The notes beneath the pieces were generated by a model, which worked only from the letters and a program-made list of their open reading frames with translations, did not search any database and was not told the DNA's origin. Position numbers and translations under genes: made by a program. Below, one piece after another: positions 1-11,302 of a stretch of 64,000 bases of DNA. Within the stretch, counting starts at the first letter, position 1, and each line of letters begins with the position of its first letter. Source of the stretch: Narthecium ossifragum (Eukaryota; Streptophyta; Magnoliopsida; Dioscoreales; Nartheciaceae); contig OY986969.1 in assembly GCA_963920575.1 (NCBI GenBank), positions 25,769,434 through 25,833,433 of the forward strand, written 5' to 3'.

Positions 1-381
1 TTTAGAGCTGCTATGATGCTAAAGGAATACTTCTGGCTTTGTCTTTATATGGGGTTTTTCATAGTCACCAACAGTATATTAGTTATGCATAAGCTAAAGA
101 AAGGCGGAAAAGTTTGCTGTTGCAATTATTTAATTTGAGCAACATTTATCTTTCGCTTCCAGTAAATGTGACGAGGCGTTTTGGTGCCTACGCATCTGTT
201 TAGTAAAGTGTTTTTTTTATGACGGATACATATAGCCGCTTGGCATCAGATATTGTTATCTTTACAAACTAAAAATGTTCCAGTAAGGATTTCTTTCCAC
301 TATGTGCTCTAAGTAGTCCCGTTGTTGCATCATTTTGCAGAGATATTATGGCTTGGTCTTATGCCACTCTCTGTTTTCTAG
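1..381 (+). other. Intron of the DHHC acyltransferase gene
   Basis: This stretch precedes the first visible exon of the S-acyltransferase and ends in a pyrimidine-rich acceptor (AG at 380-381). No coding segment matching the missing N-terminal membrane helices was found, so the 5' exons must lie upstream of the window. Confidence 0.7.
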
Positions 382-3300
382 GTTTTGGTGCTGTTGATGT
401 TAACTTCAGCTCGAGATCCAGGTATCGTACCGCGTGCTTCTCATCCTCCAGAGGAGGAGTTCTCTTATGATCCATCAAATCCGTATGAGGCTGGTGGAAG
501 ACATACACCAAGTCTACAGTTTCCCCGTACAAAAGAAGTCATGGTCAATGGGATGCCTGTCAAAGTAAAATATTGTGATACCTGCATGCTCTATCGTCCT
601 CCTCGTTGTTCTCATTGCTCTATATGCAACAATTGTGTGGAGCGCTTTGATCATCATTGCCCATGGGTTGGACAATGCATTGGACTGGTAGTGGCGCATG
701 CCTTGCTCTTTCTATTCATTTTCTCATGGCTATATTGGTTGAAAGGAATATGAGAGACCTTTACCATACTAACTTTGAAAGGCATTGTGTTTTTGCTACC
801 TAAATACTTGTTTTTGAAAGACTTTAAATCATGAACATGAATTCCATTAAATAGTAACCTTTCGTTTTAAACAAATTTTAATATAAAACATTGTAAAACA
901 AGTACTCTGATTTCCTCTTCTAACATTTACAGAAAGTTAACGAAAGTGGAGTTTGGAGATGGTTCTGAGTATACTATGCGGATGATATATGAACCACGTG
1001 AATTTTAGCTCTTCTTTTGCTTTCAAATGTGTCACTATAAATGATTCCTTCAAGCAAGCATAAGTTATCGTCTCTTTATTTTGATTATGGATGACTTCAG
1101 GGAGGCTTGGATCATTGAGGGGCACCTAGCACTTTATATGTCTACTGCAGTTTTGATACCATTCTTACTATTTCAAATTATCTTTAGATTTTTTTGAATT
1201 CTATAACTCATCTTTATGGACATCTCTATCTAAAGGCACTTACCTTCATCTTTTTTGTATTGCAGCGAAACTATCGGTACTTCTTTATGTTTGTATCCTC
1301 GTCTACTCTTCTTTGCATCTTTGTGTTTGCGATGTGCGCACTGTACATCAAGTTTCTCATGGATGGCGATTATCCCACAGTCTGGAAGGCAATGAAAAAA
1401 TCTCCTGCCTCTGTGGTTCTCATGGCATATTGTTTCATCTTGTTGTGGTTTGTTGGTGGCCTCACGGGATTTCATTTGTATTTGATTAGCACCAATCAGG
1501 TCTGTTCTTCTTTCCTTTTAAAAATGATTCCAACTGTTTTTGTTAGATCATCATTTTCTCATCAATAATTTTTTTTACCTTTATAGTGATGAGATAATTC
1601 CAGAATGATTCTAACTGTTTTGTTATATCTTTCTTTCATCATTTTGTCATCAGTAATCCTTTTTATCTTTATGGTGATGAAATTATTCAGATTAAGGTGC
1701 TTTCTATCGGTCAATGTCCTTTAGCTGACTACTGTTTTTCTAGTCTTGGTGAATGGACTGAAAGTCAATATGATGTTTACATCTTTGTTGAAATGTTGAG
1801 TTGGCTTGCATGTTTTACTGAAGGTCAAATGTTTGTTGTTAAAAGTCTTCACAATTAGTTGGTGAATTCTTTGTTTGCTTTATCGTAGAGCAGCTCTAAA
1901 GGGCAGGTTGTCTACTAATGGCTGTTTCTGTATCGATGAGTGTACCATGTCTGTAGAAATCATTTTCTGGACAAAGCTGATGCATCCCGCTTTATTGAAC
2001 ATGTTTAAAATTCAGTGAGTCAAGATGACGGTCTAAAATTCATCTGAAGTATCAGAATATGGCGATGGAAATAAATATGGTAAAAGAATTCCTGAAATTG
2101 GTAAGGTATTGTGGCTACCCCATGAAGGTGAATTAATTTTTTGTCGAAGTGTTACTGGATGTTGCCCAAATATGGAAAAAGGTTAAGCTTAGGAGATAAA
2201 AGCGAGTCCTTCCAAGGGCCAGTATACAGCAGAATTAGAGGTTCTTCTTGATTGGATCAGTCACACTTGTTACGAACCGAACCATTAATGGGTTGAAACT
2301 AGATGGGATTATTGACAAACGACTTTTTGTGGGAATGGTGGACTCATGGTGATTATGTTTCATTGATCTTAAAAAAATATTTGGAAATTGGAACTTTTAA
2401 TGGAAGCGGAACAATAGTCCGCAAGGGCAACAACACTTTGAATGAGTGGTAAGGATCAAACCGTTGTGTGAAGAGGTGTTGATTTTGGGTCCCCTCTAAG
2501 AGAATTTTTGGTTATTGAGTTATGTACTTTGGGGCCCTAGCTAGTGCAAAAAAGCCTTCCTTTTAGAAGTTTGAGGGGGTAGTAAAAGTTACCACCAAAT
2601 CAAACATGCTTGGCCAAGTTTAATGTAATATAATGGGGAGTTTATAGTGTTGCTGCTGGTACTTGCTAATAAAAATAACGAGGCATTATCACTTAGCTGA
2701 CACACTCAGCATGTTAGGGTTTCATAGATGTAGTTTTTAGCCAATTCGCTAGTCCAACCTTTATGATCCATTAACTTGGGTAAATGGAGCTATACACCTT
2801 CATGAACTTCTTTATGCTGTTTGTATAAATCCCCATGTATGCCATTCTTAACCTTGAGCATCTTAACGTTATCAAAAGTTTCGTTGACAATAAAAGCTCT
2901 AAACTTATCTCCCGTGCTGATTTCAAATTTCAATGTTCAATTTTTGTGGTTCCTGCTTACTTCCTTCTTTTTATTATAATTGTGGAATACAGTAGACCGT
3001 CTGATAATGATCTAAACATGTGTTTCACAGTTGTTTTAGTAGGGAAGGACTTTTCACTGTTGTGCTTCCATTGTGGTGCCATGACTCTGCCTCATTACAT
3101 GTGCTACTTTCTAAAGCTTAAATTTAAGTTCCACTTTACCTCTATGCGAGCAATTTTCCCTCTTTATATGGGGGGTTTTTATCATGTTTTCCCGCGCTTT
3201 CTGTTCTCCTGGCTTCAGCTCTCTTCATATTTGGCTCTATTCTGAAATGTACTTGTATACGTCGTTCATTATGCAGACCACGTACGAGAATTTTCGATAT

Positions 3301-3780
3301 AGAGCAGACAACAGGCCTAATGTATATGACCGAGGTTGTGTGAACAACTTCAAAGAGGTCTTCTGCACACGGACGAAACCTTCAAGAAACAATTTTCGTG
3401 CTTTTGTACAAGAGGAAACGGCAAGACCTCCACCTGCTAGTCACGCCAGAGAGCCAGAAGAGGAGCCATCTAGTGATCCACGGCTGAAAGTGGAAGATGA
3501 TCTCGAGATTGGTGGAGATCTGTTGAAGATATCTCAGCGCCGTAACTATGAGTATGTTGACGAGGATATGGGTGGAAGGAGCAGTAACGGTATGCAGAGT
3601 GTTATCTCTGAGTCTGAACTTGTGTCGGGTAGAGACGCACAACTCCCCATTACCAGATCCGAGGTACGGAATTCGAGTTGGGGCAGGAGAAGTGGCAGCT
3701 GGGAGATCTCATCAGACATTCTCTCCACACATTCTTCTGTTGCTGAGAGTGGGATGCCGGTACGAAAGGAGGCATTTTAG
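382..3780 (+). CDS. DHHC-type protein S-acyltransferase, 3' part (5' end outside window)
   Basis: The enzyme attaches palmitate to protein cysteines at endomembranes or the plasma membrane. Three exons are visible: 382-687, 1266-1499 and 3277-3780 (stop TAG 3778-3780). All joins are phase 0 with GT-AG borders. Exon 1 carries the end of a membrane helix, the DPG motif (ARDPGIVPR), the Cys-rich zinc-binding region and the catalytic [13 protein letters not shown]. Exon 2 starts RNYR and holds two further membrane helices, ending HLYLISTNQ. Exon 3 opens with TTYENFRYR, the TTxE motif of the family, followed by a hydrophilic tail rich in Ser, Glu and Arg that contains [11 protein letters not shown]. 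The order and spacing match the Arabidopsis PAT05-PAT09 group. The N-terminal exons with the first two helices are missing because the window begins inside the gene. The second intron (1500-3276) is long and holds no recognisable gene. Confidence 0.93.
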
Positions 3781-4325
3781 ATCTTAACACATGGTTTTGA
3801 TATTCGGCTAGCAATGTGAGGACTCCATCGCTGATTTCCCAAAGAAATAGGGCGAGAGAAAGCAAAGAAACAACGACGGGGGGGGGGGGGGGGGGGGGGG
3901 CCCGACGTGGAGCTGATTAAGATTTCAGGATAGCAAGGTCCATTTATTCTGGAACTAGTGTCTGTATCTATTTGTTCCAGATGGAAAATTTTATGGATGA
4001 TTACAGAAGCCCTTATATTTCTTCTTTTTATCTTGATTTTTGTGTAGCAATCTTGTTCCTTTCAGTCCGTGATTGTAATTGTGGCATTATTCTTTCTGTA
4101 AAGTAGTGCTGTCGAATGCTCTGGATTGTTATGTATCGGCTTTTTTTTTCTTCATTCGCTTGTAAATCGAAGCTTTCCTGGCTTTTAAGGTAGGCTGCAT
4201 CGATGGTCAAAAATGCACCCGGTCAGTTGCAGGTGATGTTGTCTAACTCATGATCCTTACGGCATCAAATATTAGAAACTGATGATCGAGTGAGATTGTG
4301 ATGACACGTGCTTTGCTGTTTGTTT
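3781..4325 (+). other. 3' flank/UTR of the acyltransferase with a 23-nt G tract
   Basis: Non-coding DNA after the stop codon. It contains an uninterrupted run of 23 G at 3878-3900, followed by CCC. Several AT-rich stretches could serve as polyadenylation signals, but none stands out. No gene seen. Confidence 0.5.
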
Positions 4326-4337
4326 TCATTTCTCAAA

Positions 4338-4381
4338 AATAAATAAATAAATAAATTTATATTTATATATATATAAATAAA
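4338..4381. repeat. AT-rich microsatellite (AAAT/TATA)
   Basis: Short runs of AAAT followed by TATATA units, directly upstream of the LINE relic. Confidence 0.7.
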
Positions 4382-4570
4382 GTATGCCTCTCAGCAACGT
4401 GCACTTCTCTAGGCAATGTACACCCGTCCATAGCTCGTCAGATGTAAGGAGTGGATTATGCTGATATGAGGACGTCACCGGCTGGCGCTCCTCCCGGTTA
4501 CCGCCTGGCGGTGGTGGGGTGGGTGCTGGCCCTCCGCGTAGTAGGAGTACTGTCCTGAAGCTCTTGGAGG

Positions 4571-5480
4571 ATGAAGAAAGCCAAGGGGAAGAGCCTGATG
4601 TCTCTATACGCGCGAGTTCTCTTGGCAAAAAGACGGGCGAAGAAGGAACGGAAAAAGGAAAGGAAGGAGAGGAAGGCTGAATCTTCCAAACAATCGGAAA
4701 GTGGGAACTCGGATGAGGTTGGGAGTACAGTGATGGTAGCTGGAACTGAGGTGCTGCCTCGGATCCAGGCACCCTCACTCCAGCTCCCTCAACCTGATGA
4801 TGTCAGAGAGATTGACGCCATCTCTGGCGGCCGGAGGCGGGAGGCTGATCCACAAGCCGGGGGCACTGTTGGAGGGTGCGGCCAGTGTTCTTGGGTTCAT
4901 GTGGTGGGCGGTGACACTGCAAAACAATCCTTTGTGGGGGAGGAAAGAGATGGGAGAACTCAATGGGCTGTGCAAAGATAGGGTGGTCTTTGGGCTAGAG
5001 GAATCAGAAAGACTCAACAAGGAATGGCTAAACTCCCTGCTAGGGAAGTTTACGGGGGAAAAGGTTCCCATCTCACTATTGAGAAATAGATCGGCGAGGT
5101 TGTGGAAAACCTCTGCCCAATACCAGGTGGCGGAGATGGCCTATGGCATCGATCTTCAGATTTTGCAACGAAGAGGATCGTAATCTTATCCAGTCCGGTG
5201 GACCTGTGGACCTTGGTCAGTAGAAGGTAGACTCCTTGTCTTTGATTAGATGGGAGAGCAATCTCCGGCCCTCGACAACTTGTTTCAATAAGCTACCGTT
5301 AGAGATGTAAGAAAAGGGGCTCTCTTGAAGCTAGCAGCTACGGCTGGTTACTCCCCCCCCTCGAGGTTGAGCTTCCCACGACACTGGCAGCTAGACGTGA
5401 GTACAGAGGGGTGTGCGTGGAAGTCAACTCCGATGAACCTCTTAAAAAGGCTGTAGAGGTATGCAAGGATGGTTGAGCGT
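4571..5480 (+). pseudogene. LINE-type ORF1 relic with DUF4283-like region, frameshifted
   Basis: A decayed retroelement gag-like ORF. A Lys/Glu-rich stretch at 4571-4690 is followed, in changing frames, by segments that line up in order with the DUF4283 domain of plant LINE ORF1 proteins: LNSLLGKFTGEKVPISLL near 5026-5080, FRFCNEEDRNLIQSGGPVDL near 5155-5217, SLSLIRWESNLRPST near 5231-5275 and TTLAARREYRGVCVEVN near 5378-5430. Stops and frame changes separate the pieces. No reverse transcriptase follows, so this is a truncated dead copy. Assignment rests on motif order, not a search. Confidence 0.6.
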
Positions 5481-5498
5481 TTTTTCAGGATTCATTTA

Positions 5499-6632
5499 GG
5501 GCGAGTTGTATTTTAATATCATATAGTTTAATGTGACGGTAGTTTACTGCTCTATAATTTTAAAAATATAATTTACTACCCTATATTTTATGTAACGATG
5601 TGATTTAGAGTCTAACCCCAGACGGGGTTTTATTTTTGACGAAAAACCGCTCACTTGCCAAGCACGTGAGCATCTTTGATTTGTATTTTGATCCCATGCA
5701 GCCTTATGTGATGGCAGTTTACTGTCACGTAGTTTGAAAAATTACCCTACATTTTATACGACGACATAATTTAGAGCATGAGTCCAAACGGTGTTATCTT
5801 CTTTGATGAAAAACCGTTCACGTACCAAGCATGTGAACGTCGTTTCAACCGTTTAGCTCAAAGCACAGCCTTCAAACTTCACGGTCGATCCACGCATCCA
5901 CCATCACATCGATTGTCAGCTTATGTGAGAAAATGATGCATTCATGGTCGATTCATGCATTAACCGTCGTTTCAGCCGTCTAGCTCAAAATGCAGCTTTC
6001 AAACTTCACGGTTGATCCCATGCATCCACCATCGCATCGATCGCCAGCCTCTATGAGGAAATGATGCATCCAAAGTCGATCCATTCATAGACCGTCGCTT
6101 CAGCTGTTTAGCTCAAAATGCAGCTTTCAAACTTTACGAGCGATCCACGCATCCACCATCGTATCGACCGCCAGCCTCTGCGAGAAAATGATGCATCCAG
6201 GGATCCATGCATCGACTGCCACTTCATCCGTCTAGCTCAAAATGCAGCTTTCAAACGTTACGGTTGATCTACGTATTGACCGTCTCATTGACTACGATGA
6301 GGGAGAGGAAAGACGTTCACGTGCTTGAATGTATGATAGTAAACTACATTTTCCATCAAGGGAGTAACGCCGTCTGGGGTCAGACCCTAAATCACATCGT
6401 CTCATAAAATGTATGGTAGTAGCCTACATTTTTCAAACTATATATGGTAGTAAACTACCATTAAACTAAACTACATGGTATCAAAATACAAAATGCTTGG
6501 TATGTGAGCGGTTTTCCGTTTTAAGGAGATAACGCTGTCTCGGGTCAGGCCCTAAGTCACGTCATCATATAAAACTATAGAGCAGTAAATTATCATTACC
6601 CTAAATTATGGTGTATCAAAATGCAAAATCCC
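5499..6632. mobile_element. Foldback/long-TIR DNA element with internal ~125-bp tandem repeats
   Basis: The left arm (about 5504-5850) and the right arm (about 6290-6632) are imperfect inverted copies. The right end read in reverse begins with GCATTTTGATACACC and continues into AATTTACTGCTCTATA, which matches TTTACTGCTCTATA at 5547-5560. Each arm contains two sub-repeats, each with a TTTACT block and a CCAAGCA(C/T)GTGA(A/G)CG block. Between the arms lie about 3.3 tandem units starting TAGCTCAAA(A/G) at about 5857, 5981, 6109 and 6233. A clean target duplication was not found, so the exact ends are uncertain. No transposase is present; the element is non-autonomous. Confidence 0.65.
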
Positions 6633-7256
6633 AAGAGAAATATCATAACAGTATTAAAGTTTATTGGAAATATTGTAGATGCGATACACGTAAGATGTTG
6701 AGATTCGTGCGCATCTCGTGACCGTCCATGGCGCTAACGTTTGAAAACAGAATGGTCCTCGCGGGGGAAGCTAAAGCCGGCCTTGGATTCGTCGATGAAA
6801 CCATCGATATGAACGAGGAAATCTCTCTCTTTCTCCCTCCCCTACGGCCCTACATAGGCTTTTCCAAGGCTGCGAGGATTGCGGGAGCACAGAGAAGTCC
6901 TTCTTAGCGGTGAGAACTCCTCCCATGTTATCCGATCTAGATTCTAGCATTTGTGCGTCTTTTTTGATGTTAGGTTATTGAAACGGTGCTTCTTGATCCT
7001 TTAATGAGGATATGTACGACATAATGCGCTTGAGATCATTTTGTGTGCGAATCTTCCAAAATCTTGTTCTGGATTGAGGGATTTTTGTGAAAAATGCTCA
7101 AAAATAGGGTTTGAAACTTTATCCAAGTTACTTGGCTAATGGCAACAATGAGTCTTTTGCTACGTCTTTTTCCAATATAGATGTATGCAGACAGGGATCT
7201 ATGATCTGACTTTCTTCACATCCTATCCGCTTGCTTGTTTGGTTTTATGAATTGTA
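6633..7256. other. Spacer without a recognisable gene
   Basis: Contains a CT-rich patch near 6820-6842 and otherwise ordinary non-coding sequence. No ORF or RNA gene supported. Confidence 0.4.
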
Positions 7257-7829
7257 TGCAAAATACTAAGATCGATGAGAGTGATGATGCCAATGCTAAA
7301 ATTTCACAGGTTCTTTCTTCCTTAGAGAAGAACGAGAGGATTGTATGACCTGTATAGCATTTGATCGTTTGCAAGAGGAGGTTCTATTGGTTTTGCTTGG
7401 TAGTGATTTCTCTCCATTTTGAGGATCTTGTGAAAATCTTTAATGTTACAGTCCTAACATAGCATTTCTTGCAGCCTCTCTTTACCTTTGTAGGATGCAA
7501 TGGATAGCAAAAGCCATAAAGAATCTGTAAGTATCAGATATTACCATGGTTCTTTCTCTGTCCTTTCTATGCCTCATATAAACTCTGCAAATTTGCATTA
7601 CATGGTACACTTTCCTCTTCCTATTTAAGCGATTCTTGTTTTCTCTGTTGCCCTCATTGCTCTCCATAGACTAAATTTTTTCAGGGCAATCACACAATAT
7701 CACAATTGGCATTGATTTTTACTGCCACTCAGCTTTACCATTTCACTCCAGCCACAATCCAAAATTGGAACCATCACCTGGAATGGCATGTTTGTATTGA
7801 TAGAAATACCTGTGGGGCATAGTTTTTTT

Positions 7830-8735
7830 TTGCAACTTTCAATCATCAAAGGAAGATTGAGCAAGGCAAGGGAGAAAGAAGTCGTCCCCTCTTCTCTGGT
7901 AAGCCTAGCCGGTCATATATAGAGCGCTCCGCCCCCCACCGCATATGTAGAAAAAGAGGGAGCGGGAAGGAAGAACAACCCTTCGACTTTGGCACATGAG
8001 GTGGCGGGTTTGGCTAGTTAACATAATGGAAATGTATTGGACTGCAAATTCTGGAATGACGGTTCGACCCCGTCCTTGGCCTCAAGGAGTGGCGAGCTGC
8101 ACGGAACTTTTCTCAGTAAAATGGTGGGGGCTTTCCTTTGTTAGAAATCCACAGACAAAATTCAGTAACTTCAAAAGAAATGCGGTGGTTCAAAGGAGCT
8201 GAAAAAGTGCGCTATCTCTTAGGTAGCGTACTTGAGTAGTGACCCATCCGGGGGCCCCGGGTTGCTTTGGCGCACTAGCTAGCGGGGAAGAAGTCCCTTA
8301 ATCAAGCGGATTGCCCAATAGCAAAGATCGGACATTTCCTAAGTCCCATTCCCTGGAAAAGGAAGGCACATCAGTCTCCACTAGATTGCCCAACGTCAAG
8401 TAAGTCTTGGCAACAAATGCATTAGATGGGTGAAGACAATGCAGAGTAGTACCGTCCACGGTTCATAAGACTACGAGACCCACTAAAAAGAAGTTAGTAT
8501 ATCACTCATGTTATGTCTTCTACATCCTAGGTCTCCCCGTTCCGTCATCTGTCTTATGTTCTTCATGTAGCATTCAGACCGAATGACTCTATGAAATTAT
8601 GTCGATACTTCCACATATTACGGGTAATGTAGGAGACATTTCTAGTTTTCCCTGTGGGATCTTTATAATTACCACTGCATAGCTTTCAATTCGCCTCCGG
8701 CCATCAAATTAAATTTGAATAACCCGTCCTCCTCC
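7830..8735. other. Nuclear insertion of mitochondrial DNA (NUMT)
   Basis: This segment is absent from copy B of the tandem duplication. It differs in composition from its surroundings, with GC-rich patches such as GGGGGCCCCGGGTTGC at 8252-8267. Inside it is a sequence that closely matches plant mitochondrial trnC(GCA). The edges are estimated from where copies A and B stop and resume matching, and are accurate only to tens of bases. The right half could include further nuclear filler. Confidence 0.6.
8012..8082 (+). pseudogene. trnC: trnC(GCA)-like mitochondrial tRNA copy inside the NUMT
   Basis: From GGCTAGTTAACATAATGG to CCTTGGCCT the sequence follows the plant mitochondrial trnC layout: D-arm, anticodon GCA at 8044-8046 in the loop ACTGCAAAT, and T-arm GACGGTTCGACCCCGTC. 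The acceptor stem has a T where a G is expected at position 7, giving a mismatch, and the anticodon stem uses a G-T pair, which suggests decay after transfer. In a nuclear location it is unlikely to be functional. Confidence 0.7.
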
Positions 8736-9149
8736 CTTAGCACGTACTTGTCTAAACAGGTTGGACTCATTCCTGTCTTACCTGAAACTTTGTTCATGTG
8801 GCTCTGTATGCTAGTCCACAATTTAGTATACCTGGGCTGCTTGTGCTGAGGTTGACTATAACTTGACGTTCTTCGATAGCTTCTCATTCTCATGTGAAGA
8901 CATCTGAGTAGGTCTTTGTTCCTTTCGAACTTTTAGGTAATTCAACTCAGGTGTTAGAAATTTTGCAAGTAGAACGAAGTTCTGCTGTTAAGTATTGGTT
9001 CTGATTCTAAGCTAATATGAGTGCTTGATGTTGAGGTCGACTTTGAAGAGTCTAGAAATCTAGAACTTGATTTAAGTATTGTGCGTATGCCATGGGCCGC
9101 ATACTTTGATTAAGCAAAAATGACTTTTCAGAGATGATCGAACTGAATG

Positions 9150-11302
9150 TAAAATAGATTAGAGTGATGATGCCAATGCTAAAATCTACAGGTCCTTTCT
9201 TCCCTAGAGAAGAACATGAGGACTGTATGACGTGGATAGGTTTTGATCACCTGCAAGAGGAGGTTCAATGTATTATGCTTGCTACTGATTTCATCTCCAC
9301 TTTGAGGCTCTTGTGAACATCTTTAGTGTCAAGTTATTAACATAGCATTTCTTGCAGCCTCTCACGACCTTTGCTTGATGCAGTGCATTTAAAAAACAAT
9401 AAAGAATATGTAAGTATACACATATTACAATGGTTCTTTCTGTGTCCTTTATGTTTCTCATATAAACTCATACATGGTACACTGTCCTCTTCCTATAGCC
9501 TTCTTTGCTATCTGTAACGGATGGGTGTTTTCTGTGACCGTTGTCCTCATTGCTCTCCATCTACTAGATTGGTTTTGCAGAGTACTACTTCATTAAATCA
9601 CAATCTGCATTGATTTTTAGTACCACTTAATTTTATTGTCACTCAAGCTACAATCCAAAATTGGAACCAAGACTGGAGTGGCATTTTTGTATTGATAGGA
9701 ATTTCAGTGGAAAGCATAGTTTCACTATCACTGTACTTGTCTAGTCATGTTTGACTTATTCCTGTATTACCTTAAACTCAGTTCAGGTGGCTCATGCATT
9801 CAGGTTCACGAATTAGTATCCCTTGTGACGTGCACCAAGGTTGACTATAGCTTAGTTTGAGATTCTTGATTATCTTCTCCTTTTAATGTGGTCCTTGGCA
9901 CCCTGCAAATATCCAAGTTGACATCAGAGTAGGACTTTCACTCCCTTTGAACTTCTTGGTAAAAGTCAACTCTGGCATTAGAATGTTTGCAGGTAGAATG
10001 AAGATATGCCGTCAATTATGAAAGTCCAAGAAGGGGGTTGAATTAGACTCTTTTTGAAAATTCGATAAATGAAAACCTAGGGAGGATGAATCAATAGATC
10101 GTATGCTTGCTAATGAATTGATGAGCTACGAAAACAAGCAAGATTAGAATGAGAGTAGGGTTAGAAGGATTGGATCGAGTTTTGTAGTGGTTCGACCCAA
10201 CTCTTGGTCTATGTTCACTTCGCTCAATGTCACTACTTCCAATCTTCTTACAAGCTTTACTCCAAGCTTCTAGATGCTTGGTAACCTTACAAACGACTCC
10301 AAGCTACTCTTGGATCACTTATAAAGTTCTTTACACCTGAAGAAGGTTTACAAACATTTAAGCTCTCAAATAATAATGAGTAGTAATGAAAAATGAAGAA
10401 TATAACTTACCCAAATGATCACAAATAATTACACAAGATAGGTGGCAAGTTTACTCTTCAAACTATTTATACTGGCCCTTTATCTCGTCCAAAACAAGCC
10501 TTCAACGGCTCCCTGCAACCTCCCAACGGCTTTATTTTTAACTATGCACATGTTGATAGTCGACCTTCGCATCGTCCGCCGTGCTCAAAACATAACTTGG
10601 ATCATCCACCGCATCAGCCTTCAAGCCTCGCGGTTGATCCGTGTTTCGTTCGTCACATCGACCGTACTTCTCAGTCAACAAAGAATACATCCAAGGTTGA
10701 TGTATGGATCGACCTTCACTTGGCTTTGAGGCTCGCGGTTGACCTTCACATTGTCCATCGACTTGAAATATTTAAACAAAGATTCCCTCCAATGCAATAT
10801 TCAAATTTTAAAGAAAATGAACATTGGGAATCGTCGTCGATCTGTGCTTCGACCTCTACACACTCGCGGTCGATCCGTGCTTCTATCGCCGCATCGACCG
10901 TATGGTCAGACAATAAATTGTCCACCCAGGGTCGATACATGGATCGACCTCCAACCAAATTTCAATTTTGGCCAAGTGAGGAGCATCGTTCGTGCCTCCT
11001 CGCAGTCGATCCTTGCATCGACCGCAAGTACAAAAAGTTCTAAAAAATGAATTTAAATACTTCCAAATTAAGAGGTAATAAATATTAAACCAATATTTTA
11101 TCATTTTATATATATTGGCATCATAAAAACAAGATTATGATCAACAAATTATTTGTTATGATGTTAAGCTAATATGAGATTTTGACTCATAAGTCGTTCC
11201 TACTTACTTTGAAGAGTCAAGAAATCTAGAATTTGATTAGTATAGGACACACATGATGAACCACATCCTCTGAGGAAGCTAGTATGACTTTTCAGAGATG
11301 GT
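9150..11302. repeat. Segmental tandem duplication, copy B
   Basis: Direct copy of 7257-9140 without the mitochondrial insert. It is instead interrupted by an LTR at 10019-11146. Matching resumes after the LTR at GTTAAGCTAATATGAG and ends near TGACTTTTCAGAGATGGTC (11288-11306), which copy A also has at about 9121-9139. Confidence 0.75.
10019..11146 (-). mobile_element. Solo LTR, Ty1/copia-like, with 5-bp target duplication AATTA
   Basis: The inserted block starts TGAAAGTCC and ends GATCAACA, giving TG...CA termini on both strands. It is flanked by AATTA at 10014-10018 and again at 11147-11151. Removing the block and one AATTA restores the match to copy A. The end read on the minus strand (AATTCAACCCCCTTCTTGG) resembles the 3' end of plant copia LTRs, which favours minus orientation. 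No internal retroelement region is present, so it is a solo LTR left by recombination. It contains several CGGT-GATCC...CGACCG blocks at 10600-11025. Confidence 0.85.

Larger units (their letters stand above)
7257..9140. repeat. Segmental tandem duplication, copy A
   Basis: About 1 kb of sequence beginning around GAGAGTGATGATGCCAATGC (7269-7288) recurs at 9162 (copy B) in direct orientation. Long shared blocks are seen throughout, for example AACATAGCATTTCTTGCAGC and CAATCCAAAATTGGAACCA. Copy A is longer because about 0.9 kb of mitochondrial-like DNA is inserted at roughly 7830-8735. The unit contains exon-like pieces flanked by AG and GT, but no continuous coding frame. Confidence 0.75.

Noticed and set aside
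3878..3900. Poly-G tract as an assembly gap filler
   Set aside because: Flanking sequence is continuous and similar G/C runs occur elsewhere in the window; cannot be settled without reads.
5857..6290. CRISPR-like array of spaced repeats
   Set aside because: Units are contiguous ~125-bp diverged tandem repeats in a plant transposon, with no unique spacers or cas genes.
5515..6647. AATATCATA at 5515-5523 and 6639-6647 as a 9-bp target duplication of the foldback element
   Set aside because: The copies do not sit at matching positions relative to the inverted arms, so the match looks coincidental.
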